Below are positions 1-13,200 of a DNA stretch of 64,000 bases, one piece after another. Source of the DNA: Sesamum alatum (Eukaryota > Streptophyta > Magnoliopsida > Lamiales > Pedaliaceae); contig JACGWO010000006.1 in NCBI GenBank assembly GCA_034509735.1, positions 3,301,001 through 3,365,000 of the forward strand, in the 5' to 3' direction. Within the stretch, counting starts at the first letter, position 1. Every line of letters begins with the position of its first letter. Under the pieces are notes generated by a model. It had not been told where the DNA came from. It saw only the letters and a list, made by a program, of their open reading frames with translations, and ran no database searches. A program made the translations under genes and the position numbers.

Positions 1-258
1 TTTGCATGCAACATCTCTATAACTTTTTCTACTTCTAACATATTTTGATTCTCTTCTCGTCATTGATCCTTCCATGTTTGACCAACACGGACAAAAAGCC
101 ACACAGCCAAACAACATGCGATGGAATAAATTACTGTATACACCTTGATACATCGATACACACGGACACACACTGATGCACCCGCAAACGGAGTTTAGAA
201 CTAATGTATGATTGTTTGAAGTTAAAGATTTTTTTTTTCCTGTTAACATCAAATTCAG

Positions 259-3200
259 TTATGCAGCTCCACATCTTGCGTTTTTCCTGGATCAATAATC
301 AATGTTATTTGGATGTGTCTGCCGACAGGTCTGAGTCATTGGTGCTTGAATTTGTCGACTTGGGAGGTGAAATGAGACGGGATGTGTGGTGCGCGTTCAT
401 CAATGAAGTTATTTCTGTATACAAATTTATAAGCGAATACGGACCCAGAGACGGTGATCAATCAGTGTTTGATATATACGGTGCTCAAAGAGGGAAGGAT
501 AGAGCAGTCACTCATGCCGTAAATGCTATTGCTAGACTTCAGGCTCTTCAGTTTATGAGGAGAACCTTAGAGGAGCCAACGAAATTGGTTCAGTTTTCGT
601 ACTTGCAAAATGCACCGTACGGGGATGTCGTTCGTCAATCTCTTGCTGTTAACTTCTGGGGAGGACCCATAATCAAGAAATTAACAGACAGTGACGACGA
701 AACTGATTCAGACGTCAGATCGACCAGTGAGATCCCTGAGAGTAGCAACCACGTTTTCGACATAGATGGAAGTGTCTACTTGCGGAAATGGATGAGATCG
801 GCATCATGGGGTTCCAATGCTTCCTTGGCGTTTTGGCGGAACACGTCGGTGAGGCGAGGAGTCGTGCTTAGCAAAAACCTTGTTGTAGCTGACAAGACAT
901 TGGTGGAAAAGGCTGCAATGACATGCAGAGACAAATACAAGGTTGCTGAGAAAACACAAGCCACCATTGATGCTGCAATGATTGAAGGAATTCCCAGTAA
1001 CATCGACCTTTTTAAGGTTAGAGTAACTATTTTCTCATCTTAGAATCCTTTAGTAGAGCTTGTTTCTCCCAACGTAAGCCGTGCTGTTTGGTTCCATTGC
1101 CTTGAATGCTTTCGCAAGCGTCTTATGTATCAGAATTCATCCATTAACGATATGTCTTTGGTTTCAAATTAATCTAGGACTTCATACGAGTTTGCATTTG
1201 CCACCGGTCTATATTGCAGTTTCTTTGTCATAACCCTATGGGATAATTACAACGTCATTCCCCGAGGTTTGATATATTTACACGTAGACCCCCTCTGGTT
1301 TGGCATCTAGTACCTCTGATGTTTGCTTCGTCTGACAAATAAGTCTCTTCATTAGTCAAAAATCACCGATTTGCTGATATTAACAAAAAAAATTAAATGA
1401 AAATCCATTTGTATCCCGATTGACTTATTACTGACTTATTACAGGTCAAACAAATATTTTTACGACCAAACTACCTTTATACATTTTTCACACGGTAATG
1501 CATGTGAGAGTTATCTCTTCAACCTTGAAAAGATTTGTTTGACATGTAATAAATCAGTAATAAGTAAATCAGAGATAAATATGAATTTTCATCTAGTTTT
1601 TTTGTCATCAGCAAATTTTGTGAATTTTGACTAACGGAATAATGTATTTGTCGGAAGCAAACCTCGTGGATACTAGTGTCATTTCCCAAACAAAAGGAGG
1701 TATATGTGTAATTACATCAAATCTGGGAAAGCGGTGTAACTATCCTAACTCTATTTGCCATGATAGTTATATTCTTTCTTCTCATATTTAGTATCCCTTT
1801 AAACATTTCACTGGTTTACCTTTCCAGGAACTCGTACTTCCGTTAACTTTAACTGCCAGAAATTTCGAAAAACTGAGGCGATGGGATGATCCCCTTGTAA
1901 CGGCATCTTTTCTTGCCCTTGTATATACACTTATTTTCAGGTAATCTTTATCTCTCTTGCCTTTTTAAGAAGTTTTACGATGTATACTTTGTAGCTCGTC
2001 CCATGGTAAACTATCAAAGTCTGTCTACAACTCACCAATCATCGGATCACTTGAAATATGAGATTTTTGGGTCGTTCAGCCTTCTTTACACATCATTTTT
2101 GTGTACTTTAGTTACTTAATGTGCATTGTAATTGAACACCGGCCCCGAATGAAGAGAGCCACTCGTTAGTGGATTGCATGTTACGGCCTCTTAGGCGTCT
2201 CGTCTGAGAAGAGGGTTCCATCATGTGTATTAGTACTGCCATGTATAAACAGTTTACAGGTTCTTTCAGGATTTCTGGCTTTAAGTCTTGACAAATTCTG
2301 GTATTGTTGTTCTTATCAGAAACTTGCTGTCGTATACGTTTCCGGTGACTTTGATGATGCTGTCTGCCGGCATGTTAGTACTGAAGGGGCTCAAGGAGCA
2401 AGGTCGGCTCGGAAGATTTTTCGGGAAAGTTACGATATATGACCAGCCTCCATCGAATACAATCCAGAAAATTATTGCTCTGAAGGAGGCCATGCGTGAG
2501 GTAGAGAAGTATCTCCAGAATGTTAATGTTGTGCTGCTTAAGATACGTTCCATCCTTCTTGCAGGACACCCTCAGGTATTTTTCTCAAAAAACCTGGTAT
2601 TGAGGTCTACAGGCTAAATGATGAATTTTCGGAGAGGATGTTAGCATAATTTTGAGAAAAACAATGGGAAAAAATGTATTTTTGCATTTTTCAAATTGGT
2701 CTAGATATAATTGACCCAATGAAGCAATTCTTTGCAAGAAAAACAATATATATTCTACATAGGAATGGCAATGAGTCCAGGTTGAACCCAAACCCGCCCT
2801 GATTGGGACGAGTTTTGATGCCTTAAATGGGTCTCGGGGTGGGTCTGTGTCTTAGTGATTTGGACCTGGACCCATCCGGGTCACTATTATTTTATTATGT
2901 TTTTTGTATTATTTTTATATTCTTATATAAAATATATTTGTACATATATAAATATATATATATAATTTATTTATGCTTATATATAAGACATAAACTTAAT
3001 AGTTTTATAAATTAAAATAATGATATAAATAGTTAATAAACATTTTAATGTTTTATAAGTAATACATATTTTAGTATTTTTAATATTTCAATGCTAAAAT
3101 ATGCACATATAAAATTATAAAAAATATATTAACTTTTCGATAATATTATTATCTTATATTTATAAAGTTATGGTAGTAATTATTTTTTAAAAATTATTTT

Positions 3201-3665
3201 GTTGATATTTTAAAAATATTAATCGGGTCCAACCCGGTAGGCCCCGGTCTAGGATTTTCTTGACGGGATGGGTCACGGGTTTTGGCAAATCCATATCAGA
3301 CCCACCAAAATTTAGACCCTGCCTGCAGTTATTTCCCCCTGCATAAAATTTAATCGGCGTATATCTTGAAATGTTTTCAGGTAACAACAGAGATTGCTCT
3401 AGTGCTGCTACTTGGTTCAACTGCTCTTCTTCTTGTTCCGTTCAAGTACATTCTTGCATTTGTGATATTTGATCTCTTCACGAGGGAGCTTGAGTTCCGA
3501 AGGCCAATGGTAATAGCATTCACCAGCTTTCTTAAAGAGCGCTGGGATGCCGTGCCGGCGGCTCCCGTCGTCGTGCTGCCGTTTGAGGACAAGGAGTCGT
3601 CTGCCACGGAGCAAAAGACACAAGTTGAGAAAGTAAAACCAGAAAGAACTCAAAGCAGTCAGTAG
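259..3665 (+). CDS. DUF639 family membrane protein, 3' portion (5' exons outside window)
   Basis: Recognised as the C-terminal part of a plant-specific DUF639 protein; the molecular function of the family is not established. Readable exons are 259-1016, 1828-1940, 2320-2575 and 3381-3665, all with GT-AG borders and continuous phase, giving about 469 residues and a stop at 3663. Family-like stretches are the region around GGEMRRDVW near the start, LQALQFMRRT, and the segment from KVTIYDQPPSNTIQKII onward. Hydrophobic segments follow: one ending in FLALVYTLIF continues across the splice into a second (LLSYTFPVTLMML), and a long one starts at EIALVLLL, so it is probably a multi-pass membrane protein. 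The tail is charged and ends in RTQSSQ. The first readable exon follows an acceptor at 257-258, so earlier exons lie left of the window. Introns 1 and 3 carry transposon insertions. It converges on the RETICULATA-related gene. Confidence 0.82.
1240..1745. mobile_element. Mutator-type MITE in the first visible intron of the DUF639 gene
   Basis: The element starts GGGATAATTACAACGTC and ends with GTGTAACTATCC, an imperfect terminal inverted repeat. It is flanked by TAACCCTAT (1231-1239) and TAACTCTAT (1746-1754), a 9-bp target duplication with one mismatch. Nine-bp duplications are characteristic of the Mutator superfamily. It encodes no protein and belongs to a family repeated through this window. 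Confidence 0.7.
2761..3345. mobile_element. Non-autonomous inverted-repeat element in the DUF639 gene intron
   Basis: The left end (GGAATGGCAATGAGTCCAGG) and the reverse complement of the right end (GGAAATAACTGCAGGCAGGG) are loosely similar. The outer parts are rich in GGGTCC/GACCCG-like motifs and the core (about 2885-3215) is almost pure A/T. A related sequence occurs at about 59497-59838. Probably a hAT-like MITE; no clean target duplication was found. Confidence 0.5.
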
Positions 3666-4157
3666 TTAGTTAGCCTGTAGTTTTGTTTCGGACACAATTT
3701 TGTAGGAAGGTTTCTTTGTTTACTATTCCATTACATTTGCACATATGATGTCCCAGGATTTCACGACCTGCCAAAGCAGACATGGGTTGTGCAATATTAC
3801 AGGACTAGATGTGAACTCATCAATAATAGAGTTCGAGTTAAATGTCTCCTACAAACAGCAAGTTCAATCTGCAGTCTGACAGATCTATCGTGTTAACGTC
3901 TCCTACAAACAGCAAGTTCAATCTGCAGTTTGACAGATCTATCGTGTTAACGTTTTTCAGAGACCATTATTAGTATAACGAATTGGTAATAGTTCCCATC
4001 TCCCCCAAATATCGTCATCAGCATTGTTCGCTCACCGTCCCATGACCGAATGAGAATATCTCTGCGTGGAGCATAATCAAACCCCAGGGGCGTATAGAGC
4101 AGTTTCCAAAGGCGCCAAAACTGAAGAGTTGAATGCAACTATGTAAAATAACTGAGG
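3666..4157. other. Short region between two convergent genes
   Basis: Both flanking genes end here, so it should hold both 3' UTRs. It contains a 54-bp tandem duplication, listed separately. No further gene is seen. Confidence 0.6.
3844..3951. repeat. 54-bp tandem duplication (2 copies)
   Basis: Two adjacent copies (3844-3897 and 3898-3951) starting GTCTCCTACAAACAGCAAG differ at one position (CAGTCTG versus CAGTTTG). They lie between the stop codons of the two convergent genes and may be in the 3' UTR of either. Confidence 0.9.
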
Positions 4158-7100
4158 TCAACTTGTTGCCACCTTCCTTCTAACTGTTCTTTTCCTCCGA
4201 GCCTTGGGACGAGATGCTTCGGCCTCCATGTTCAAGTCGGTTTTTCCCTGTCTGATCCCTAGAAGTCCGAGTCCAGAAACAATAGAATTCTTGGATATGA
4301 ACCATTTTGAAGATGATTGGTTGACGACTCCTGATGATCTATTGTAAGCCTTCAAGAGATCATCTGACTGAGCCAATGGATCAACCTCTACGCCAAGCCA
4401 AGCCAATCTAGAGGTCTCTCCTAATTGAACATTCAGGACCCTGTACACATTAACCACCCCAAACATTTTATTCTTATGAACTGCAGCAAGCATACAAGGG
4501 GAACATTCGAAATAGACTATATAGATGCAGAACGACTTATAAAAAAGCATAGCCAAGAAACAAAGATGAACCCAAATTTAAGTTAAGCATGCCATGAGTA
4601 GAAAGACTAAACCAAGAATGCAAATCTGCTATAACCACCAATATTACCAATTTCCGAACTCAACACCCAACAATGCAGTACGACAATCCTACAAAATGAT
4701 GTCATCCTCCACTATTAGACTATATGTACACATCTATAAAGAGATAGAGGGAGAAAGAGAGGAAAAATAACCATCACTGTAACTTTGTCTAAATGTAAAT
4801 GTATAATATCACAATGTATAAAGATTGAATGCTTCCTAAAGAGAAGATAAAGTATCTCATGAGCTAAACTACATACAGTAATCGATGAATACACAAAATG
4901 CATTACCTCAGGGCTGTGTTAAAGAACAATGCCACTCCAATAACATCAAAGTAGCTGGTTACTGCTCGGTCAAAACCACACAAGAGCTGATACCGGAAAT
5001 TCGCATAAAGACCAAGAAAAGCTCCATAACCAAGTGCATTGGTGCTCACAGAAGGAATGGTCACAGAAAGCCTACAGAACCAGCAGTTGCAAAACATATA
5101 GTTCAACATGTCATGAGGCTTGGAATAATGCAGCTGTTAGGTCGGAAATAATAACTATTCATGTTGTATACATCATAAGTTTTTCTACCTTCCCTCCTTT
5201 TTACTGGCAACAAGGTTTGATGCAGCACCCTGTGCAGCTCCTGCAATAAATCCCACCATACACAACTCCGCAGCTTTATAAAAGAATGACTGGAGCCTCT
5301 TTTGGAAGTCAAATTCTCTAAGCGGATAACTCTTTTCAAAAATATTGTTTGGGAGTTTTTGCAGTGTATTTTGCAAATCAAATTGGAAGGTATTTCCATA
5401 CGAACGGCAAGGAGCAAGTGACCAAACAATGATGGCGTTGCAAGTTGTTGCTGTAAGTACATTGATGAGGGCAAGATCCCATTCCTGCTTTATCCTGCAA
5501 TGAGATTTCAATTGCTTAATAAGAAGACAACAGGGCAATACAGTAGATTTACTTCATCACCCCAACTCTGACACGATACCTCTCCCCACGACTCTTGATC
5601 TCCCACCAAACAGAGCAACCAATTGTAGCTGCCTGCTCAAGAAGCAGCCTGTGCAAAAAGGCTGGATCTGCAATCATCCTGTCCAAACGAGATTCAGATA
5701 AGTTCCAGAAAACTGGTTTAAAAGATGCTCCAAGCTTCAAAGCAAGTTATCTATGAAACTATTGTATATACAGTTGAAAAATGCTGCCACTCTACACAGA
5801 AACATGAAGCACACTGTATCCAGGCATATAAACTAATGAAATGCTGCAACCCTACAAGAAAGCTTTGTTTGCAGCCTGAAATAATATTGCAAGTAATAGG
5901 ACTAACCAACTAACAAATATACAGAATGAGATGTTCGAGCGATTCAAAAGCCATAATAAATCCCATGATAATAGATTTCATAATGCTGTCAGGGGCTGCA
6001 ATCACAAAAGGAAATGAAAGAGAAAATAGAGTCATGAATTTTCATTTTAATATTTTTTATGAAGCAATTGGAAGCTCTACGCTCACCTGCCAATAAATGC
6101 CCTCGACAGTCCTTGAGGAAGACACCGAGAAATGAACCTCTCAGTGGTAGGTCTGGCATTGATTGCAAGAAACCTCACCATTTGAGCAGAGCTGACTAAA
6201 CCCTAAAGGCAATACGACATTTTAGCCCACATTCTGAGGTTATTCAGGAAAAAGATACAAGAAAAGAAAGGAAAAGGATCTTAGCATTACCATTTCATAG
6301 GCTTGACGAAATCCAGCAGGCAAATCCATCATTGTCTTTTGCCACTCATTCAATACAGCATCCACGAATTTACGATCAAATAGCTGCCAAAAATATAAAA
6401 GTTAAAATATGAATGCACCAGATAATGACAGAGTATATGATAAAAGTACTTGCATGTTTGTATGTCTGTCTGGACGTATCAGCTTTTTACCTCCGGCAGA
6501 ATGATCCTTCTCCTAAACAGTCCACCCTCATCTCCTTCATCGCCATCATCAAAGTCGTCAAAGTAATCATCATCATCACCACCATCATCACCCCCATCAC
6601 CACCTCCATGACTAAGACCCTTCCCAATATTGCCACCTCCTCCCCCAGTAGAAAGCTGCCATGTTGCATAAAAGAGAAGCATATTTTGTAACCTGTGAAT
6701 GAATTATGACTTGGATAGGTAATGCAAAATTCTAATAGATACTCCAACCTTTAAAAAGATTCAGCCAATAGTAAAATATCACTTTTGGATTTCTAAGTAC
6801 AATTTCTATGTTAATAAAACCGTGACAAGTTACCTTGACCTGTTAATTTAAAGCAGACACTTTCAGACTATGCTTTTTGTAATCTTATGATGAATGAATT
6901 GAGAAATCTTATGATATGGTTTCACCTTAACTTATCATGCTGAAAGACCAATAAATTGATAATCAAAAGTTCCTCAGATAGAATTTAGGGAGATAATTGC
7001 ATGAATTGCCTAAGGTTCAGGATTAGAAAGAGAATACTTGGTTCTGCAGAATGAAATTCGAACGGATCATCAGTTTACCCGTACCAAAAAGAAAAAGAAG

Positions 7101-7549
7101 CAGCTATCTCGAAGGTTTAAGAATTCCATCAACTCTCACGGTAGAGATAAGTAACAGCATAAACTCACAAACAAACCTACAATACATACCTCTGGACTAG
7201 ACTTGGTTTGCTTCTGCGTCAAATCAAGCTTCGATTTCTCCAAAGTTACCGCTCCAAACGCACCGTACTGGCCCTTCATAACCGGACCAAAATCAGCCGA
7301 CCGAGACGAAGACAACGAGGGAGCATCAAAAGCCGGCGGCGACGCCTGGAAACATCGCTCGAGTCTCGCGATAGCGTCCCCGTCAACCACCGCAGAAGAC
7401 GAGGCCCTAACATTAAGACAACACTTCCGGAGTCCACCGGCAGACGGCCGAAAAACGGCGGTGGTATGCAGTAAGGGTTTGGATGACAGGGTTTTGGGGG
7501 TTGGTGCAAAGATCGCAATATGGCTTGCTTGGAACACTGAGTGAGACAT
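4158..7549 (-). CDS. RETICULATA-related (RER/DUF3411) chloroplast envelope protein
   Basis: Plant RETICULATA-related proteins are chloroplast-envelope membrane proteins that affect leaf mesophyll development; their biochemical activity is unknown. Eight exons in transcript order are 7549-7190, 6655-6491, 6383-6291, 6202-6087, 5678-5580, 5494-5189, 5071-4907 and 4440-4158, all GT-AG and in phase, giving about 528 residues. Residues 1 to about 50 are rich in Ser, Arg and Ala with few acidic residues, like a transit peptide. A GAFGAVTLEKSKLDLTQKQ motif closes exon 1. Residues about 124-165 are a Gly/Asp-rich acidic linker. The conserved DUF3411 region then includes NEWQKTMMDLPAGFRQAYEM, LLEQAATIGCSVWWE, APCRSYGNTF and PSVSTNALGYGAFLG. 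The C-terminus is Arg/Lys-rich. It looks closest to the RER3/RER4 branch by memory, but the exact paralog is unproven. The start is the only ATG preceding the transit peptide. Confidence 0.9.
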
Positions 7550-7805
7550 TTTTTCTACTCTCCCTATATTCTTTTAATTCCAATAATCTCAGAAATTGAT
7601 GATTGTGTTTCAGATTTTCATGGAGAAATTGGAGAGGTGAACTCTTCTTCTTCTCCTTTTCCTGCTATTTTCTCTCTCGGCGTGACAGAGAGAGAGAGAG
7701 AGACAAAAGGCAGGAGCGGGGGAAGTAGTTATAGGATGCGCCGACATTGTTGCGAAGCGACAAACCCAATCCAAACTGAGAAAAAGAAAATTCCAAAATA
7801 TTTAA

Positions 7806-8206
7806 GGGTAAATTACGAAACTTGACATAATTATAAATACTTTTATTGAAAAATTATAAATACTCTTTAAGTATATAATTTTTAATTAAAAATTTAAAAT
7901 TAATCATTTTGTTTTTAATTTTTTTTAAAAAATTATATAAAAATTAGTCAAGATAAATTGCATTATTGCTCGTCTGTATAAAAAATTTAAGAAACTTCTC
8001 CCTTAGTTTAAGAAAAAAATTAAGAATTAAATAAATAATAATAATTTGCATAAGGACATTTTGATCAGTTCACCCATAGAAATTGGATGAAAATGAGCTA
8101 TTTGTTAGACGATTACAAACTTCAAGAGAGTAGTTGTAATTTTTCAAACAACGAGAAGGTATTTTTAATTATGTTAAACCTCGGGAAAGATAGTTATAAT
8201 TTATCC
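7806..8206. mobile_element. Mutator-type MITE
   Basis: Starts GGGTAAATTACGAAAC and ends TATAATTTATCC, with the reverse complement of the end matching the start. Flanks AATATTTAA (7797-7805) and AATATTGAA (8207-8215) form a 9-bp duplication with one mismatch. Same family as the copies at 1240, 16521 and 32702. Confidence 0.72.
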
Positions 8207-8778
8207 AATATTGAATCTCTTTTTCTTTTTTTCCTCTCTACAGATTTAATCTTTTGGTACATATTATCCTTTAGCCTAATATAGCATCTTATATATGTTT
8301 AGTCTTAAAAATGAATTAAAACAAAATATTTATATATATTATCAAATCTTATAGAGTAAAATATACCTAAATATATATATATATACTAAAATAATAAGTT
8401 AATATAAATATTTTGATTTCTAGAAAAATAATGACAAACAAAAATAATACATGGAAAAATTTAAAAAACTACATGAAAAAATTATCGAAAAAATAGTTGT
8501 GGAAAACCATAATAAATTAAGAAGTTTAAAAAATAATTAATTTAAAAATAAATTACAGACCAAAATTAAGTAAAACATCAAAATGATATACTCACTTAAT
8601 AATAAAGTATAAATATTAAAACAATAATTAAATAAATACTTTCAACTTCAACTACTATCACTAACCAACCATTTTTTTACAAGTTTAATCAGTCATCTGC
8701 TATATATTATATCTTTTTATTAAAACATTAAATAATTTTAACTCTAAGCACGAGCCAAAACAATCTACAAAATTATAA

Positions 8779-8947
8779 GGCCGTGTTTGTTTGTCAAAAA
8801 TAGAATGTGATACTCAGAAATAAAATTGTAGAGAATTTGATTGCCAAAAAACTTATTTAATTGCAAATATTAGGATAAAACAAAGCATTTAATTGAGAAA
8901 TCAATCAAAATTCTTAAAAAATGTTTGGTGTGCTCATATAACAAAGG

Positions 8948-8978
<31 letters not shown>

Positions 8979-9193
8979 GATAAGTTTAATAATGTCCAAA
9001 AATGATTTTATTGGCTTATTCCCAAAAACACAAATGCATCATAATATCAAGGTTTTAAATTCCTAAATTTTATATGCATATTTCCCAAATTTTTTATTTT
9101 TTTTTTTAGAATTATCTAACCAAATGAAAATTTATGATGCACTGGAATTAAATTTTCAAGAAAAATTCATTCCTAGGCAAACAAACAGCGCGT
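8779..9193. mobile_element. MITE with GTTTGTTTG-type inverted ends
   Basis: The left end GGCCGTGTTTGTTTGTC pairs with a right end whose reverse complement is CGCTGTTTGTTTGCC. The interior is AT-rich with no coding potential and contains a (TA)n tract. Superfamily is uncertain (hAT or Harbinger); no clear target duplication was found. Confidence 0.5.
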
Positions 9194-9394
9194 AAATCCC
9201 TTACGATCCTTTGCTTACAGGAATACTTACAAATTGTCGGTGATGGTCTACTAATGCAACTCTAATCTTTCTAGTATTTGCAATATCTTTTGTTTTTATG
9301 CTGAAAACAAATTGTAAATTAAGCAGTAGTAAAAATTAAAAGTATTTGAAAACAAAAGTTAAAGTGAAAAAAACATTAAAGTTGAAGCGTTCAA

Positions 9395-9425
<31 letters not shown>

Positions 9426-10257
9426 GTTATTAATAAGCTGCAAAAGTTGTTCGAAAGCTGCTTATAATTTTTAACTTAATCAACTCCATTCAACCGGTTC
9501 AAAAGCGAAAGTTGTAAAACGAAAATCATTATTTTCAATTTATTTTACAATAAGCTATCAAATGCTTAAAATAAACGTTTGCAATCGATTGTTACCTAGT
9601 GAGCACCAACTTGAGCCAACATGCATTAACCATTAGCCTAAATAATAAGGTGCTTCATGCTGTCTTCATTTAAATGACATTATGACCAATACAACAGTTT
9701 CATATTCAGGACATAAAGTTATTGTGGTGTATGATTTTACAAGGATTAGTAATGATTTTTAAATCAATGATTAGGACTTTTTATTTTGGCAATAATTGCA
9801 TTAAGGAACAGTGTATGATCATGTAAGAAATTTACAGGCATTTTGCTGCCTCAAGCCAGAAAGATACTTGTAGAATAACACTCCCCCATTGTAATATAAA
9901 TTCATTTTTGAATAATTATTGTTTGTGTTTGCAGACACCATCAGTAATATATTTTCACCTCAAGCATTATTAACACATTGCACTTACCCCTCCTTGCAGA
10001 TGTTCAGAAAAAACCTGTGCATTTTACAGTTTGTTCCTTCTGCAATCTGCAAGGAAACAAGACTTCACTCTTCGGATGGTCAGTTGTGTCGTCGGTTACT
10101 TTCCCTTAGGGAAGAAACATCCAGCCCGATTCCATATGATGTCTACTATTCCATGTACGGGTTACTTTATCCACTTCTGTCTCAGTGAACAAAACTGAAA
10201 GTAGCCATCGAGCATGCCCACAATCACTATCAGTGCATGCAGATAACGTCTGCATTT

Positions 10258-13200
10258 CTACGATATCCAAATGAGGAGAAGAAACGTCAGGATTCCAATT
10301 GAGTGGAGCCATTGAATCCTCCACGGGCCTGCTGCAAAGTGCATAATATGTTAGCTGATCAGATGCCTGAAATGTATACTATACTGTAACATAGGACAGA
10401 TTGGAATATCAAATAAAGCTAATACATAAGAAACGAGTCGAAAGGAGTTCACTTTCATTATAGTTGTCTTATATTAGCCCCCGATCCCAGCAAGAAAATG
10501 TCGCAGAATGAGGATGGACACGGAGTATGAGGAAAAAAATTGCTGAAAACTCCTCTTTTGGCAGGGTGAGGGTGTAAGTGAATTGACATTATATCACTTA
10601 GAAACAGAACTTCATACTTTGTTGTAGGTCTCTTAAAGAACTGAAGGCGAGTTACTAGTTAATGGTATGAGCCAAAGTTTGCAATCTCATGACTAGTTAT
10701 TAGATACTAGATCAGATCTAATTCTATAGAATGACGAATATGGGAACCATTAGAGAACAACAAAATGGTTTACCAAGGGAATCATCTATATCACCTTTTG
10801 CAAAATCTAAGCTGAGGCATCTTAGACATTTTGCAGCATCAACTTACATGACCAGAACGATGCCGAAGACGACAAAACATGTCGGGTTAACACCAAATCT
10901 TTCCTACTCTCTTTCTCCAGACCTTGAAAATCATATGTGAAGCCGGGCAATGGAGAAAGACCTGATGGGACCCGAGGCATGGAACCTCCTAGAGGTGACT
11001 CACCGGAGACAGGAGGTGATACACTAGGAGGCATTTGATCAGGATGAGAAGTTGGAGATGGAATCGGTGGATCAGAAGACCCCCAGAGAGGGCTGCTATG
11101 AGCTACAGAGGATTTAGGTGAATCAGCATTTGGAGCTAAAGAATACGGAGGCAGATTTTGTGGAGTTGGTGCAAGAGGCTGGCTTGCATCAGATGGTGCA
11201 GAAGCACAACAATTAGGACAAGGTGCTACGGAATGATTACAGTTGGGTGAATAGGTTGGTGAAGAAGAGGGTTCCAGAGAAGGACCAGTATCATAAATCT
11301 GCTCAGGAGAAGAAGACGGGGATGGAGATGGAGATGGAGAAGGAGTTGGAGTTGGTGCATGAAGTGAATGATTTAGAAATGACGACAAGCTAATTTCCTT
11401 AACTTTCCCAAATACAGAATGGTCAAGGCCAAGATTTTCTGCATGACCAGTAATTATTTGAGCCAGTTGTCTCAATCTCTCCAGTGGTAGGGTTCCTAGA
11501 TCAGATAGGATTGACACTTGAACTGTAACTGGGCAATCAATTGTTGAACCATGCTTGTTTGTTACCTGTATGTACACCACCTGTTCCAATTAACTTGGTC
11601 AGAAGTGAATGGGTAACTCAAAGTAAAATCAACAAATCCATAACCAAACATCACAAGAGTTGTCTTATAATCTCAATCGTAAGAGGTTATACATTTCATT
11701 AATTTGGAATTTTCAGTTTTAAATCACAAATGGAAGGCCTCATCTAGAATCCCACAGCAAAAAGAAGGTTTAGGTATTGTATGAAACAGTTTTAGTAAAG
11801 ATGACGAAGTACAGTGGGTTTTGATAGTACATGAAGCATCGTTGAATGTATCATCTATTGTAAAACTTTATGAAAAACACTTACATAATAGTGAAACGTT
11901 GCAAGAAAATCAGCCATGACACTACATGACATACGGAAGAAGTAGAATATAGTAGCTTATTTACCTCATTGGGCATTAGATGCAATCCGAATTTTAGCTG
12001 CTTCTTCAGCTCCAGAAGATTTTCCTTTATTTCATAAATTGAGCTGCTGAGAGTGAAATTGAAGAGAACCTGAGGTGTCTGCAAGATCAAGGCAGCCCCC
12101 TCAGGTATTATGGTGATCCCACCAGGAAATCTGAAAATATCAAATGAAGAGGGGTCTCCAAAAAGGGAGGAATTCAATGTCAAATTGTATTGTAGAAGAA
12201 AAATATCTATCAAGGATGACTTCAGCAGACTTAAGGACACTGGATTTATTGTACTATAAATTGGGTCAGGAAGGAAGCCAAACACCACATTGGTCCAGTT
12301 AGATTTGCCTTCTTGATGCATTGACATGATAGCAACCTGTCCAAAATAGTAATTGAAAAATCACTCTTCGCTCTAACTCTAAGTTAATCATAGAACTAGC
12401 AAGTGATCTGCATAATGTCAACTTTAGCAGACCTTGGCAGAAGGAACACCTATCTCTCCGTTGAGGTCATATTCTAGTCTCGCAATGTACGGTACAAGCT
12501 TTGAAACTGGTTTCTGAAGCCTGAAGTATGCTTGAACAGTTGCTGAACATGAGAACAAGAATAATGACTCAGAAACAGACGAAGACCATTAATTATGTAT
12601 TACATAAATCAACAACTACAAGTTCCTATCATACTCTAACCAATAATTAGGTATCATATTGAATTGTAAATTGTATCATTTAACTCAGCTAGATGTTCAC
12701 CTACCAATAGAGGACGTAGTATTGGACTTTGCAATCAGCCTTGACAATGTAATTCACTCCGCCAACAAAACAAGAACATAAAACCTGAAGAGTGGTTAAT
12801 TGGGACTATTTACGGAAATTGCAGCTCTGTGAACTAATGGTTAACATTACTCCGAAATTTCAAACATCAAATACATAATCTCGTAACTTCAAACTTATTT
12901 CAAATAAAGCCAAAAAATACAAAATCGACTCCCAATTAGAATTAATATTTTCTCGGAAGGTGAAGAACTCGAATACCACACAATTTAAGGGAAAACACCG
13001 GAAATTATGACTCCTACAAACCTAACACACACATTCACCCAAAGGAAAAAACAAGACGCAGTTTATTATCTAGGCCATTATATTAAGCCTAACTGCCTAA
13101 GTTCCCTAGAGTAACTAAAATTTGGCCTAATTTGATGTGCCGAGTGTGAAATTCCTGAGATATTCTTATACTCTTGACAATTTACGAACACCTATTTGGC

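Larger units (their letters stand above)
7550..10257. other. AT-rich intergenic region with MITEs
   Basis: Includes the promoter side of the RETICULATA-related gene, with a short (AG)n run at about 7688-7702, and the 3' flank of the DUF7036 gene. It holds two MITEs, listed separately, and (TA)n tracts at about 8955-8979 and 9397-9420. No convincing gene was found. Confidence 0.6.

Noticed and set aside
6479..6747. Plus-strand and alternative minus-strand frames opposite the Gly/Asp-rich exon of the RETICULATA-related gene
   Set aside because: Shadow translations of the acidic, glycine-rich codons; the splice-consistent frame is clear.
7203..7544. Long plus-strand frame antisense to exon 1 of the RETICULATA-related gene
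   Set aside because: GC-rich antisense of the transit-peptide exon with no family resemblance.
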